A program made the position numbers and the translations under genes. A stretch of 64,000 nucleotides of DNA. It comes from Paractinoplanes aksuensis (lineage in GTDB: Bacteria > Actinomycetota > Actinomycetes > Mycobacteriales > Micromonosporaceae). Where the stretch lies: the NCBI RefSeq assembly GCF_024137025.1, contig NZ_JAMYJR010000056.1, positions 1 through 64,000 on the forward strand, given 5' to 3'. This document shows positions 50,030 through 58,468 of the stretch, piece after piece; position 1 is the stretch's first letter, and each line of letters begins with the position of its first letter. The notes beneath the pieces were generated by a model. It did no database searches. It worked only from the letters and a program-made list of their open reading frames with translations, and had not been told where the DNA came from.

Positions 50030-51466
50030 ATGTCGTTCTATGTCACAACCGCCATTCCGTACGTCAATGCTGCCCCACACCTGGGCCACGCGCTCGAGTT
50101 GGTGCAGGCCGACGTGCTGGCCCGGCACCGCCGACAGCGCGGTCAGCGGGTGCGTTTCCTGACCGGCACCGACGACAACGCCCTCAAGAACGTCAGCGCG
50201 GCCCGCGCCGCCGGCGTCGACACCGCGACTTTCGTGGCCGCCAATGCCGCCCGTTTCGCCGCGCTGCGCGAGCCCCTGGCGTTGTCGTTCGACGACTTCA
50301 TCGCGACCAGCACCGACCCGCGCCACGCGGCCGGGGTGCGACGACTGTGGCACCGGAGCGCCGAGGCCGGCGACTTCTATCGCCACAGCTACACCGGGCT
50401 CTACTGCACCGGTTGCGAACAGTTCTATACCCCGGCCGAACTGCCCGGCGGGCTCTGCCCGGAGCACGGGCAGGAGCCGGACACCGTACGGGAAAGCAAC
50501 TGGTTCTTCCGCCTCTCGCGCTACCAACAGAGGGTGCTCGAAGTGCTCGAATCCGGTCAGGTGCGGATCGCGCCGGCGGCCCGCCGCAACGAGGTCCTCG
50601 CGTTCGTGCGGGCCGGGCTGGCCGACATCAGCGTCTCCCGCCCGGCCGCGCGGGCCGGCGGCTGGGGCATCGAGGTGCCCGGCGACCCGGATCAGGTCGT
50701 CTACGTATGGTGGGACGCCCTGGCCAACTACGTGACCGCCCTGGGTTACGGCACGGGCGATCCGGCGTACGAGAAATGGTGGCCGGGCGCCGCGGAACGG
50801 GTGCACGTGATCGGCAAGGGCATCGTGCGGTTCCACGCCGTGCACTGGCTGGCCCTGCTGCTGTCAGCCGGGCAGCCGCTGCCGACGACCATTTTCGTGC
50901 ACGACTACCTCACCGCCGAGGGCGTCAAGTTGTCGAAGAGCCTCGGCAACACCGTCGACCCCACCGCGCTGGTCGAGCGCCACGGCCCCGACGCGCTGCG
51001 GTGGTGGCTGCTGCGCGAGGTCCCACCGGTGGGCGACACGGACTTCACCGTCGAGCGACTGGTGCACTGCGCCAACCGCGACCTCGCGCACGCGCTGGGT
51101 AACCTGGTCCACCGCACCCTGGCCCTGGTCCACAAGCGCAGCGCCGGGCAGGTCGCGGCCCCGCCGAGCGACGAGCCGGCCGGCGATCTGCCGGCCCGCA
51201 TCGATCGCGCTCTGGGCGACTTCGACTTCCGCGCGGCGACCGGTGCGATCATCGACGTCGTCGATCGGGCCAACCGGTACGTCGAGGCCGAGCAGCCCTG
51301 GCGACTGACCCGGGACTCCGGCCTGGACGAGGTTCTGGCCACCCTCGTACACACCTGCGGGGTCCTGGCCGACGAGCTCGAGCCCTTCATTCCCAGCGGC
51401 GCGCGCCGCCTCCGGGAACAGCTCGGCGGCGGTCCGACCGGTCCCGTCTTCCCCCGCTGGGACTGA
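50030..51466 (+). CDS. metG: Methionyl-tRNA synthetase (short, possibly second copy)
   Basis: A 478-aa class I synthetase that charges tRNA-Met. The HIGH motif is HLGHA (17-21), the KMSKS motif is KLSKS (300-304), and the zinc-knuckle region is reduced to CTGCEQFY...CPEHG. The C terminus ends after the anticodon-binding helices (ADELEPFIPSGARRLREQL), with no tRNA-binding appendix. This is a compact form often seen as an additional MetRS in actinomycetes, where a second enzyme can confer resistance to MetRS inhibitors; whether the genome has another copy is not visible. GGAGGAGG precedes ATG 50030. A leader ORF and hairpin lie upstream. Confidence 0.88.
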   Translation: MSFYVTTAIPYVNAAPHLGHALELVQADVLARHRRQRGQRVRFLTGTDDNALKNVSAARAAGVDTATFVAANAARFAALREPLALSFDDFIATSTDPRHAAGVRRLWHRSAEAGDFYRHSYTGLYCTGCEQFYTPAELPGGLCPEHGQEPDTVRESNWFFRLSRYQQRVLEVLESGQVRIAPAARRNEVLAFVRAGLADISVSRPAARAGGWGIEVPGDPDQVVYVWWDALANYVTALGYGTGDPAYEKWWPGAAERVHVIGKGIVRFHAVHWLALLLSAGQPLPTTIFVHDYLTAEGVKLSKSLGNTVDPTALVERHGPDALRWWLLREVPPVGDTDFTVERLVHCANRDLAHALGNLVHRTLALVHKRSAGQVAAPPSDEPAGDLPARIDRALGDFDFRAATGAIIDVVDRANRYVEAEQPWRLTRDSGLDEVLATLVHTCGVLADELEPFIPSGARRLREQLGGGPTGPVFPRWD

Positions 51467-51516
51467 TGTGAGTAGGCTCTTACATTGGTTGCAGATCTTC
51501 CACGACAGGGGCAACA

Positions 51517-52455
51517 GTGACGATCCGGCTCGGCTATCAGATCCCGAACTTCACCTATCCCGGCGTCCCGAACGAGAACCTGTTCGAGACCGTGGCCGCC
51601 CAGGCCCGCGAGGCCGAGGCGTCCGGCTTCGACACCGTGCTGGTGATGGACCACTTCTATCAACTGCCCGGCATCGGCGACCCGTCCGACAACATGCTCG
51701 AGGCCTATACGACGCTCGGCGCGCTCGCCTCGGCCACGTCGACCGTGCAGTTGTCGACCTTGGTCACCGGAAACACGTACCGGAACCCGGCCCTGCTCGC
51801 CAAGACCGTGACCACGCTCGACGTCGTGTCGAAGGGCCGCGCCGTGCTGGGCCTCGGGGCCGGCTGGTTCGAGCGCGAGCACCACGACATGGGCTTCGAG
51901 TTCGGCACGTTCGGGCAGCGCTTCGAACGGCTCGAGGAGGCGCTCACGATCATCACGCCGATGCTGCGCGGCCAGGAGGGCACCCTCGACGGCCAGTGGT
52001 ATCAGGCCCGCAATGCCATGAACAATCCCCGCGTACGCGACACCGTACCGATCATGCTGGGCGGCTCGGGCGAGCAGAAGACGTTCCGGCTGGCCGCCCG
52101 CTTCGCCGACCACATGAACATCATCTGCGACCTGGACGTGCTGCCCCACAAGATCTCGGTGCTGCGGCAGCGCTGCGAAGAGATCGGCCGCGACCCGGAG
52201 ACCCTGGCCACCAGCTTCCTGATCATGGGCATGGTCGGCGAGACCGAGCAGGAGGCCAAGGAACTCGGCGAGACCATCCCCGACGACCGCCGCAACCGCG
52301 CCTTCCTCGGCACCCCCGACCAGGTCGCCGAACAGATCAAGGAACGCGTCCTCGACGCCGGCGTCGGCGGCGTCTGCATCAACCTGATCCGCAACGGCCA
52401 CCGCCCCGGCGTGGTCGCCGCGGTCGGCGCCGCCCTCAAGCCCCTCGTGGCATAG
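51517..52455 (+). CDS. LLM-class F420-dependent oxidoreductase
   Basis: A 312-aa TIM-barrel flavin/F420 oxidoreductase of the luciferase-like family. Seen are RLGYQIPNFTYPG at the first strand, SGFDTVLVMDHFYQLPGIG, LSTLVTGNTYRNPALLAKTVTTLD and RAVLGLGAGWFEREH, all typical of F420-dependent members in actinobacteria. It likely reduces or oxidises an unidentified small molecule using F420. The GTG start is preceded by AGGGG. It follows MetRS by 50 nt on the same strand, possibly with its own promoter, and converges with a TetR gene. Confidence 0.85.
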   Translation: MTIRLGYQIPNFTYPGVPNENLFETVAAQAREAEASGFDTVLVMDHFYQLPGIGDPSDNMLEAYTTLGALASATSTVQLSTLVTGNTYRNPALLAKTVTTLDVVSKGRAVLGLGAGWFEREHHDMGFEFGTFGQRFERLEEALTIITPMLRGQEGTLDGQWYQARNAMNNPRVRDTVPIMLGGSGEQKTFRLAARFADHMNIICDLDVLPHKISVLRQRCEEIGRDPETLATSFLIMGMVGETEQEAKELGETIPDDRRNRAFLGTPDQVAEQIKERVLDAGVGGVCINLIRNGHRPGVVAAVGAALKPLVA

Positions 52456-52477
52456 CCACCTCGGCGCCGGGCGTGAG

Positions 52478-53089
52478 TCAGCTGCGCGCCCGGCCCGGGA
52501 CGGCCTTCAGGGCGAAGTCGACGGTGGTGTGCAGGCTGGCCCGCTCGACCCCGGCCGCGGCATGCACGGCGTTGCCCTCACTGACGGTCATCACATAGCG
52601 CGCAAGCCCCGCCGGGTCGGTCCCCGCCGGCAGGTCCCCCTCGTCCACCGCCCGGGCCAGGCGGTCGGCCAGGGCCTGCTCCCCCGCCCGCCGGCTGGTC
52701 GCCAGGAACTCCGCGATCCGCCCGTCGTCACTGCCCGACGCGATACCACCCTGGATCGACAAACACCCGGCGGGCCGATCGGGCCGGGTCAGCGCCTCGA
52801 CGTTGGCCCGCAGAAAGTCCTCGATCACCGCGTACGCCGTGGGCTGCGCCAGCGCCGACCGGACGTACGCCATGTCAACCTCGGCGTACCGAGTCACCGC
52901 CAGCCGAAACAGCTCCTCCTTGTTCCCGTACGCCGCATACAGGCTCGGCCGATTGATCCCCATGGCCGCCGTCAGATCGCCCAGTGACGCCCCTTCGTAC
53001 CCGTGCCGCCAGAACACCACGATGGCCCGATCGAGCGCCGCCTCGGCATCGAACCCCCGCGGCCGCCCCCGCTCCCGCACCTGCGCCAT
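52478..53089 (-). CDS. TetR-family regulator
   Basis: A 203-aa repressor with the N-terminal GRPRGFDAEAALDRAIVVFW and the helix-turn-helix TAAMGINRPSLYAAYGNKEELF, followed by a C-terminal domain of the TetR_C type (GCLSIQGGIASGSDDGRI). ATG 53089 begins the family-like N terminus; the frame extends 10 codons upstream. A dyad 31 nt upstream is probably its own operator. The gene may regulate the peroxidase-fusion gene, which lies upstream on the same strand, or the convergent LLM oxidoreductase; neither is shown by the sequence. Confidence 0.85.
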   Translation of the reverse strand: MAQVRERGRPRGFDAEAALDRAIVVFWRHGYEGASLGDLTAAMGINRPSLYAAYGNKEELFRLAVTRYAEVDMAYVRSALAQPTAYAVIEDFLRANVEALTRPDRPAGCLSIQGGIASGSDDGRIAEFLATSRRAGEQALADRLARAVDEGDLPAGTDPAGLARYVMTVSEGNAVHAAAGVERASLHTTVDFALKAVPGRARS

Positions 53090-53119
53090 CCCGCATCTCC
53101 CCACCCCGGCGACCCTCAA

Positions 53120-53138
53120 CTGTAACCGATCAGTACAG
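53120..53138. promoter_or_regulatory. TetR-type operator upstream of the TetR gene
   Basis: CTGTA (53120-53124) and TACAG (53134-53138) flank a partly symmetrical centre containing CGATC; the whole resembles operators of the AcrR/TetR kind (TGTAACCGATCAGTACA). It is 31 nt upstream of the TetR start and 19 nt from the peroxidase stop, so autoregulation is the simplest role. Confidence 0.6.
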
Positions 53139-53156
53139 AAAGGCGGCGGTGGAGCG

Positions 53157-55910
53157 CTACCGAGGTCCGGGCCAGGGTTTGAAAGCGTTGTCCGGCACGG
53201 CTGCCGCCAGCTCGGGACTGTGGCGCTGGATGAGTGATTTCATCGTGGTGCCGGCGATCCAGTCGAGCCCGAACCGGGTGTAGAGCTCGGGGCGGTAGTC
53301 GACAGTGAGGAACCGGTCGCTCTGCAAGCGCCGCGAGGCCATCAGGATGAAGACCCGGAAGGCGGTGTCGGAGAACGCGAACCCGTCCGGCGGCGTCTCG
53401 GCGAGCAGACCGACCATGGTGTCCACCTCGTCGACGCTGCGGTAGATCGAGCTCAGCTGCTGCACGATCGCCGGATCAGGGCTCATTTGCTCCCACCGCT
53501 CGATCCGCGGCATGTGCAAGGCCGCCCGGAAGTCGTTGTAGCGGGGCACTGCTCGGCGGCGGGTGCGGACCAGGTCGACCACGGACAGGTCGATCCGCTC
53601 GCCCCCACGTTCCAGGGTCAGCAGCGCCCGCGGGTAGTTGTGCAGCGTGATGGCGCCCGGGTGGGCCGTCCCGAACGAGTACAGGACGTTGCTCAACCCC
53701 ATGGCGCGTAGTTCGTCGTCGGCGCGGGAGCCTTGCAGGTCGGTGAAGGTGCGGGGGCCCAGGTCGGCTCCGGCGGGGCTGTGGAAGGTGTAGTCGTCCG
53801 GGATCAGGGGGTGCATGCGGTAGACCGTGACGAAGTCCTCGGTCAGCGAGAACGGGGTGCCGTGGTGGTCGGGGATTGTTCCCGGGATGCCGCGCAGGGC
53901 GTTGGCATCGGTCAGCCACAGGGCGGCCCGGCTCAGCCAGTCCTTGGGTGGCACGCCGTTCCAGTTGCCGTTCATGGCTCGGTCGAGGACGTTCGTGGCC
54001 AGCATGGCCGGGGTCCACTCGACGGTGTGGATCTTCGCGATCAGGGCGGCCACGATCAGGCGGGCCGTCCGGTAGAGCCGTTCGTCGTCCCAGTCGGGGT
54101 TGCGGTCCTTCAGGTGGTCGCACAGCAGATTGTGTTCGCGGGCGAAGAGTGTGTGCATGGCGCTCAGGCCCAGCCACCACGCCTCGTTGAAGCCGGTGAT
54201 CTCGGAACCGTTCACGTCCAGGGGCAGGTATCCCTCGGGGGTCAGCCGCAGTTTCGGGCCGTCGCTTAGCAGCAGGTCGGGGTCGGTGCCGTACACCTCG
54301 GAGCCGTCCCACCAGTGGGAGGCCACGTTGACCGAGGGCATTCTGTCGCCTGCGATGCGCATTTCGCGTTCCAGCGGGGCGCCGGGTGTGTTGGCCCAGC
54401 CGGGCGCGTTGTCGGGCAGGGGCACTCGTATGTCGTCGACGCCCAGGGGGTGGCGGGCGTGCACCACCCAGTCGTGCACCTGGAACTGGATCCAGGCTGC
54501 GGCCAGCACATTCAGGTTGGTCGCGGGTCGGAACGTCTCGCGGCGCAGCAGCTGTTCGCTCACCGTCACGGGGTTGGGCTCGTCGTCCAGGTCGGGCCGG
54601 CGGTCGGCGGGCACGTTGCGGCCGAAACCGGACCCGGCGGCGCCCATGCCGGGCTCGGACAGATCGTTGAAACGACCCTCGTGCGTACGGAATTCGCGCT
54701 GTTCATCGCGGATGGGCGGGGGCACCTGGCGTACGCGTGGGGGTGCCTCTTTCGCTTGCGTGTCCATGAGGTTGTGGCGGCGCAGGCCGTCTCGCAGCGC
54801 GGCCAGGTTGAGCAGGGCCAGCGCGTCGGGCAGGCGGTGCCACGGGCGGAAGCGGTTGACGGCCCCGAATGCCTGGCGCATGGCGGCGCTCGCCACACGG
54901 TTGCGGGTGGGCACCTCGGTCAGCCAGCGGTGGCGGTCGCGGTGGGCGGCACTGGCGTCGTACGCGGCCTTGCGTGACCGGTTGAGGTTGCCGAGCGGGC
55001 GGAAGTCGTCGGTGGTGTTCCACGGGTTGAAGCGGAGCCCGTGCACGACCGGGTTGTCGCACGAACCGGTGCGGATGGTGAGCACGGCCACCGGCTCGGG
55101 CGGGGCTCCGGGCGTACGCCAATCGACGGCGGCGTCCTCGATCGGGGTCTCTTCGGGGTTGCGGTAGCGCTGCACGCAGAGTTCGAACTGCACGTCGCCG
55201 CGGGACAAGCGGGCTTCCATCTCGGCGCTCAGGAAGTCGGGGCTGTCGCGTTCGCCGCCCTCGGGCGCATCGGGCACGGGGCGCAGCAGATATTGCACGG
55301 CCAGTTCGGCGCCCCACGTGATGGGGGTGCGGCTCCAGTACGTCTCGGTGGCCACGCTGGTGATGCGGCGGCGCGCAGCCACGACGTTGCGGACCATGCG
55401 GGCCGCCTCGGCCGGGCCCAGCACGAAGGCCAGTTTGACCAGGCCGGTGTAGCGGCCGACCCCGCCGCCCGCTGTGGCCAGCGCGAACTCGGCGAACTGG
55501 CGGGCGTCGCGGGCGTGCGAGACCGGCGCGTTGGTCATCAGCAGGTCGTGCTGCTCGTCCTCGGTGACGGTGATCCGCAGGGCGGCGCCGCGCAGGTCGG
55601 GTTCGCGGTCGTCGAGGATGCGGCCCTCGGCGTTGCTGAACCGGACCGAGGTGCGATAGGCCGCGCCGGGGCGGGCGAAGCCGACCTGCAGTTCGGGCGG
55701 CAGGTCGTCGACGAAGCGCAGGTGGGCGTCGTCGACCGCGTACGTGCCCTTGGCCTGGAAGCCGGCCACGATCGGCGCGCCCCGGGCCGGGCGGTTCCTC
55801 AGCTGGGTCAGCATGATCTGCTGGGCCACCCGGTCGAAGATCACCCGTTCGACCTCGGGCGAGCCGCCCAGGAAAGCCTCGTGCCACTGCGCTTTTGTCG
55901 CCGTCGTCAT
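53157..55910 (-). CDS. Catalase-like domain fused to animal-type haem peroxidase
   Basis: A 917-aa two-part haem protein. Residues ~1-330 resemble a catalase-related domain (AKGTYAVDDAHLRFVDDLPPE, VRFSNAEGRILDDREPDLRG, LLMTNAPVSHARDARQFAEF). Residues ~390-900 are an An_peroxidase/peroxidasin-like domain with VHDWVVHARHP, VASHWWDGSEVYG, FAREHNLLCDHL and TARLIVAALIAKIHTVEWTP. No signal peptide is visible. Comparable architecture occurs in fatty-acid dioxygenase/hydroperoxide-metabolising fusions, so oxylipin-type chemistry is possible. The catalase-like half lacks clear catalytic residues by eye. ATG 55910 has GGAGG 8-12 nt upstream. The gene stands alone between a lipoprotein gene and a TetR gene. 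Confidence 0.8.
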   Translation of the reverse strand: MTTATKAQWHEAFLGGSPEVERVIFDRVAQQIMLTQLRNRPARGAPIVAGFQAKGTYAVDDAHLRFVDDLPPELQVGFARPGAAYRTSVRFSNAEGRILDDREPDLRGAALRITVTEDEQHDLLMTNAPVSHARDARQFAEFALATAGGGVGRYTGLVKLAFVLGPAEAARMVRNVVAARRRITSVATETYWSRTPITWGAELAVQYLLRPVPDAPEGGERDSPDFLSAEMEARLSRGDVQFELCVQRYRNPEETPIEDAAVDWRTPGAPPEPVAVLTIRTGSCDNPVVHGLRFNPWNTTDDFRPLGNLNRSRKAAYDASAAHRDRHRWLTEVPTRNRVASAAMRQAFGAVNRFRPWHRLPDALALLNLAALRDGLRRHNLMDTQAKEAPPRVRQVPPPIRDEQREFRTHEGRFNDLSEPGMGAAGSGFGRNVPADRRPDLDDEPNPVTVSEQLLRRETFRPATNLNVLAAAWIQFQVHDWVVHARHPLGVDDIRVPLPDNAPGWANTPGAPLEREMRIAGDRMPSVNVASHWWDGSEVYGTDPDLLLSDGPKLRLTPEGYLPLDVNGSEITGFNEAWWLGLSAMHTLFAREHNLLCDHLKDRNPDWDDERLYRTARLIVAALIAKIHTVEWTPAMLATNVLDRAMNGNWNGVPPKDWLSRAALWLTDANALRGIPGTIPDHHGTPFSLTEDFVTVYRMHPLIPDDYTFHSPAGADLGPRTFTDLQGSRADDELRAMGLSNVLYSFGTAHPGAITLHNYPRALLTLERGGERIDLSVVDLVRTRRRAVPRYNDFRAALHMPRIERWEQMSPDPAIVQQLSSIYRSVDEVDTMVGLLAETPPDGFAFSDTAFRVFILMASRRLQSDRFLTVDYRPELYTRFGLDWIAGTTMKSLIQRHSPELAAAVPDNAFKPWPGPR

Positions 55911-56012
55911 CCGCGCGCCTCCACTTCGGAGTGCGGCCGCGTCGCCGAGCTGTTCCCGATCGCGCGGGCCACCAGAAACCCTAGTGGCGCCGCGCAATCC
56001 CGGGGTGTCGTT

Positions 56013-56768
56013 TTACTTACCCATGAGCTTTTCGAGGTCGACGACGTCCTTCGCGGCCGGGGCCACGATGTCGGCGAACTCGGCGCCGAACTCGGTGAAG
56101 TCGAGGCCGCCCTCGGTCGCGTCCTTGCTCTCGATGCGCAGCGGGTAGGGCTCGCCGGTGGTGGCGATGTAGAGCGTGCCGCCGTCCTTCGAGTTGTCGA
56201 CCAGGCCGATCGCGGGCTTGCCCTTGACGTCCTTGACCGTGCCCTTGGTGACCTTACCCTCGGCGTCGAGCATCGAGTCGATGTCGGAGAAGCCGAACAT
56301 GTCGGCCGAGTCCTTGTCGCCCTGCTTGACCTCGACCCAGCGCTCGCCGACCAGCTTGGCCATCTGCTCGCCCTGCGCCTTGCCGCCGCCCATGCCCCAG
56401 AACTCGGCGTCGGGCCGGATGTAGCGTTTGCCGTCGACCTCGAGCAGCTCGACGCTCGGGCCGCCCATCGACAGCTTGCCCTTGATCTTGGTGCCGTCGG
56501 TCTTGAAGTCGAGGCCCATCTTGTCCCCGTCGGTGACGATGTCACCCTTCATGTGGAACGAGCCGGCCTTCTTGAGAGCGGCTTTCGCCTTGTCCAAGAT
56601 CTGCTCGGCCTCGAGCGCCTCGACGCCGTTGGTGGCCGGCGCGGCCGAGGTGGCCTGGCCCGCGGGATTGCCCGCGCTGCCCTTGTCGTCGCTCTGACCA
56701 GCACATCCGGTAGCCAGCAGGGCGGCCGAGGCGAGCACGACCACCGCGCCGGTGAAGTTGACCTTCAT
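56013..56768 (-). CDS. LppX/LprG-like lipoprotein
   Basis: A 251-aa exported lipoprotein with lipobox LLATGC (Cys ~22), then a Ser/Ala/Gly-rich tether and a beta-rich domain typical of the LppX_LprAFG group (ILDKAKAALKKAGSFHMKGDI, VELLEVDGKRYIRPDAEFWG, GTLYIATTGEPYPLRIES). In mycobacteria the family carries lipids across the envelope; whether this is so here is not shown. The start is ATG 56768 with GGGGGAAA ~8 nt upstream; the frame is open further upstream. The gene is followed by a 100-nt gap before the peroxidase fusion. Confidence 0.82.
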   Translation of the reverse strand: MKVNFTGAVVVLASAALLATGCAGQSDDKGSAGNPAGQATSAAPATNGVEALEAEQILDKAKAALKKAGSFHMKGDIVTDGDKMGLDFKTDGTKIKGKLSMGGPSVELLEVDGKRYIRPDAEFWGMGGGKAQGEQMAKLVGERWVEVKQGDKDSADMFGFSDIDSMLDAEGKVTKGTVKDVKGKPAIGLVDNSKDGGTLYIATTGEPYPLRIESKDATEGGLDFTEFGAEFADIVAPAAKDVVDLEKLMGK

Positions 56769-56845
56769 GTTGATGTTTCCCCCGAATTGAGTCGCCCTGA
56801 TCGACTCGTGCCGATCGGTGGCGGCGACGAAGATATCAGCGGGGT

Positions 56846-57037
56846 TCAAGCCGGTTCGGGCACCCCACCCGGTTCCGGCGCGGGCTCGACGTCAGGCTCC
56901 ACGATCGGCTCGACGGGCGCCGGGGGCAGCGGGTCAGGACTGTCGGGCTCCAGCTCACCCGGGTCGTCGGGGATGGGCGCACCCGGGTCCAGAGGCGGGT
57001 ACTTGTCCGGGTCGGTGGGCAGGCTGAGCTCGGGCAT
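56846..57037 (-). CDS. Small acidic Pro-rich protein (63 aa)
   Basis: A 63-residue protein composed mainly of Pro, Glu, Asp and Val (LPTDPDKYPPLDPGAPIPDD, PAPVEPIVEPDVEPAPEP). It has no hydrophobic segment and no recognised domain, and would be disordered. A strong AAGGAGA 6 nt upstream of ATG 57037 supports real translation; the longer frame to 57439 runs through a tandem repeat and is not accepted. It is 77 nt upstream of the lipoprotein gene on the same strand, so they may share a transcript. Confidence 0.5.
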   Translation of the reverse strand: MPELSLPTDPDKYPPLDPGAPIPDDPGELEPDSPDPLPPAPVEPIVEPDVEPAPEPGGVPEPA

Positions 57038-57142
57038 CACGTCTCCTTTTTGTCGCTTTCCGCCGACTACCCGCAAGATCCGCTGCCGAAACAACGGCGG
57101 GGCGGCCCCAGGGGTCACCACCACAACAGCTAGGGTGTACGC

Positions 57143-57346
57143 ATGGTGACCGCGGCAGTGCTGACAGCGATCTTGACGATCGTCGCTGTCATCGCCGTCG
57201 TTGCTGCTCACCGCCGTCGCGGGCGGCTCGCCACGACGCTGGTCGCCGTGGTGGCTCAGCCGCTGCCGACCACTCGGACGGCCGGCCTCCGGCCCCAGTT
57301 CACCGCCGGCGTCCGCGGCTCGCGCGCGCCTCCGGCCGCTGCCTGA
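57143..57346 (+). CDS. Small membrane-anchored protein (67 aa)
   Basis: A 67-residue protein with one hydrophobic segment at ~3-22 (VTAAVLTAILTIVAVIAVVA) followed by a basic, Arg/Pro-rich cytoplasmic tail. No family is recognised. AGGGTG precedes ATG 57143 by about 8 nt. It is divergent from the Pro-rich small protein, with a 105-nt gap containing the promoters. Confidence 0.45.
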   Translation: MVTAAVLTAILTIVAVIAVVAAHRRRGRLATTLVAVVAQPLPTTRTAGLRPQFTAGVRGSRAPPAAA

Positions 57347-57712
57347 CCGTCGCCTGACCGTCGCACTTCCGACGCTCGCCGCACCGGCTGTCGCAGTTCT
57401 GACGCTCGCCGCATCGGCCGTCGCAGTTCTGACGCTCACCGCGCCGGCCGTCGCGCTTCCGACGCTGGCTGCACCGGCCGTCGCCTTTCCGACGTTCCTC
57501 GCCTCAGCTCAGCCGCCGGCGGTCGTCGGTCCGGCCTGACCGTCACCGAAGTCGGCGGTCCCGGTCGCCGGCAATGCGCAGCGAAACGGATCGATGGGCC
57601 TTCGAGGCGACAGCCAGCCTGGCGGCCATGACCGCATCCAAGAACGACTGATCAACCGCTCGACCCGACCACCCCACCTGGACTGTTACGCGAACGGACG
57701 GACTCTCACACC
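57347..57712. other. 366-nt stretch without a convincing gene
   Basis: The first half holds the 30-bp tandem repeat at 57372-57491. The second half (about 57540-57712) shows no persuasive open frame or hairpin. Frames that cross the repeat (such as one at 57201-57539) give low-complexity Ala/Val/Leu/Thr protein and are not accepted as genes. Confidence 0.6.
57372..57491. repeat. 30-bp tandem repeat, four units
   Basis: Units at 57372-57401, 57402-57431, 57432-57461 and 57462-57491 each begin acgct and share most of their 30 bases, with partial copies at both ends. A 10-codon period in all frames gives Ala/Val-rich peptide on one strand and a Ser/Arg/Thr/Ala peptide on the other. No gene is clearly associated. 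Confidence 0.85.
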
Positions 57713-58468
57713 ATGAACGTGGTTGCGGAAATGCTGCTCACCCAGCCCACCCCCATGGCCATCTGGGCCCTGCTGATCCTGCTCACCTTCCCGGCCCTCC
57801 TGGTGCTGGGCAGCCCCGAGGCGATGCGCCGCCCCCGCCAGGCGGCCCAGGAGTTCGTCGCCGCCCTGCGCGGCCACCACACCACCACCGCCCGCGAGCA
57901 GATCGCCGAAGCAGCCCGATTCGCCGACGAGGTAAGGGTTGCCGCCGACCGGGCCGAGGCCGGTGCCCAGCGCCGGCAGGCGGCGTGGGAGCGGTCCGAG
58001 ACGGAACTGAACGACGCGTACGCGGCCTGGCTCGACGCCGACGCCCGCCTGCGCACCGCCACCGCGGCCGCCGCCTGGGGCACGCCGTGGTCGGTGCGCA
58101 CGTGCGACGAGTACGCGGCCCGCCAGCGCTACCTGCACGTCGAGGTGACCGCCGCGGCCGCCCGGGGCGACCTGCCCACCGCCGCGGTGGCCGACGCCCT
58201 GGCCGAGCGGGCCGGCTGGGACGCCCGCCTGCACCCGGTCGACCAGCACCTGGTCATCACCCGCGCCTCGGTCGCCTGGCTGCGGCAGCGCTACGAGCAG
58301 GCCGTCATCGCCGAGCGCACCGCCTGGCACGACGCCGACGCGGCCCGCCGCGCCAGCAACAGCCTGACCCGCGAGGCGCTCGCCGCCGAAGCCCGCGTCG
58401 TCCCCGTCCCCCACGCACGCCCGACCGCCCGCACCACCCGCCACACCGTGCCCGCACCCGCCATCTGA
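57713..58468 (+). CDS. Hypothetical membrane-anchored coiled-coil protein
   Basis: A 251-aa protein unknown to me. One N-terminal transmembrane segment (MAIWALLILLTFPALLVLG, ~15-33) is followed by an Ala/Arg/Glu-rich helical domain (~40-225) that is predicted coiled coil (AREQIAEAARFADEVRVAADRAEAGAQ in pieces) and a short disordered tail rich in Thr, Arg and Pro ending PAPAI. Codon use is typical of the window. There is no enzymatic motif. The last ~50 bases are imperfectly copied twice downstream, which suggests 3'-end duplications. Confidence 0.65.
   Translation: MNVVAEMLLTQPTPMAIWALLILLTFPALLVLGSPEAMRRPRQAAQEFVAALRGHHTTTAREQIAEAARFADEVRVAADRAEAGAQRRQAAWERSETELNDAYAAWLDADARLRTATAAAAWGTPWSVRTCDEYAARQRYLHVEVTAAAARGDLPTAAVADALAERAGWDARLHPVDQHLVITRASVAWLRQRYEQAVIAERTAWHDADAARRASNSLTREALAAEARVVPVPHARPTARTTRHTVPAPAI

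Noticed and set aside
56846..57439. 197-aa Pro/Ala-rich protein
   Set aside because: The N-terminal two thirds come from the tandem repeat and antisense of another small gene; the strong ribosome-binding site supports only the 63-aa start at 57037.
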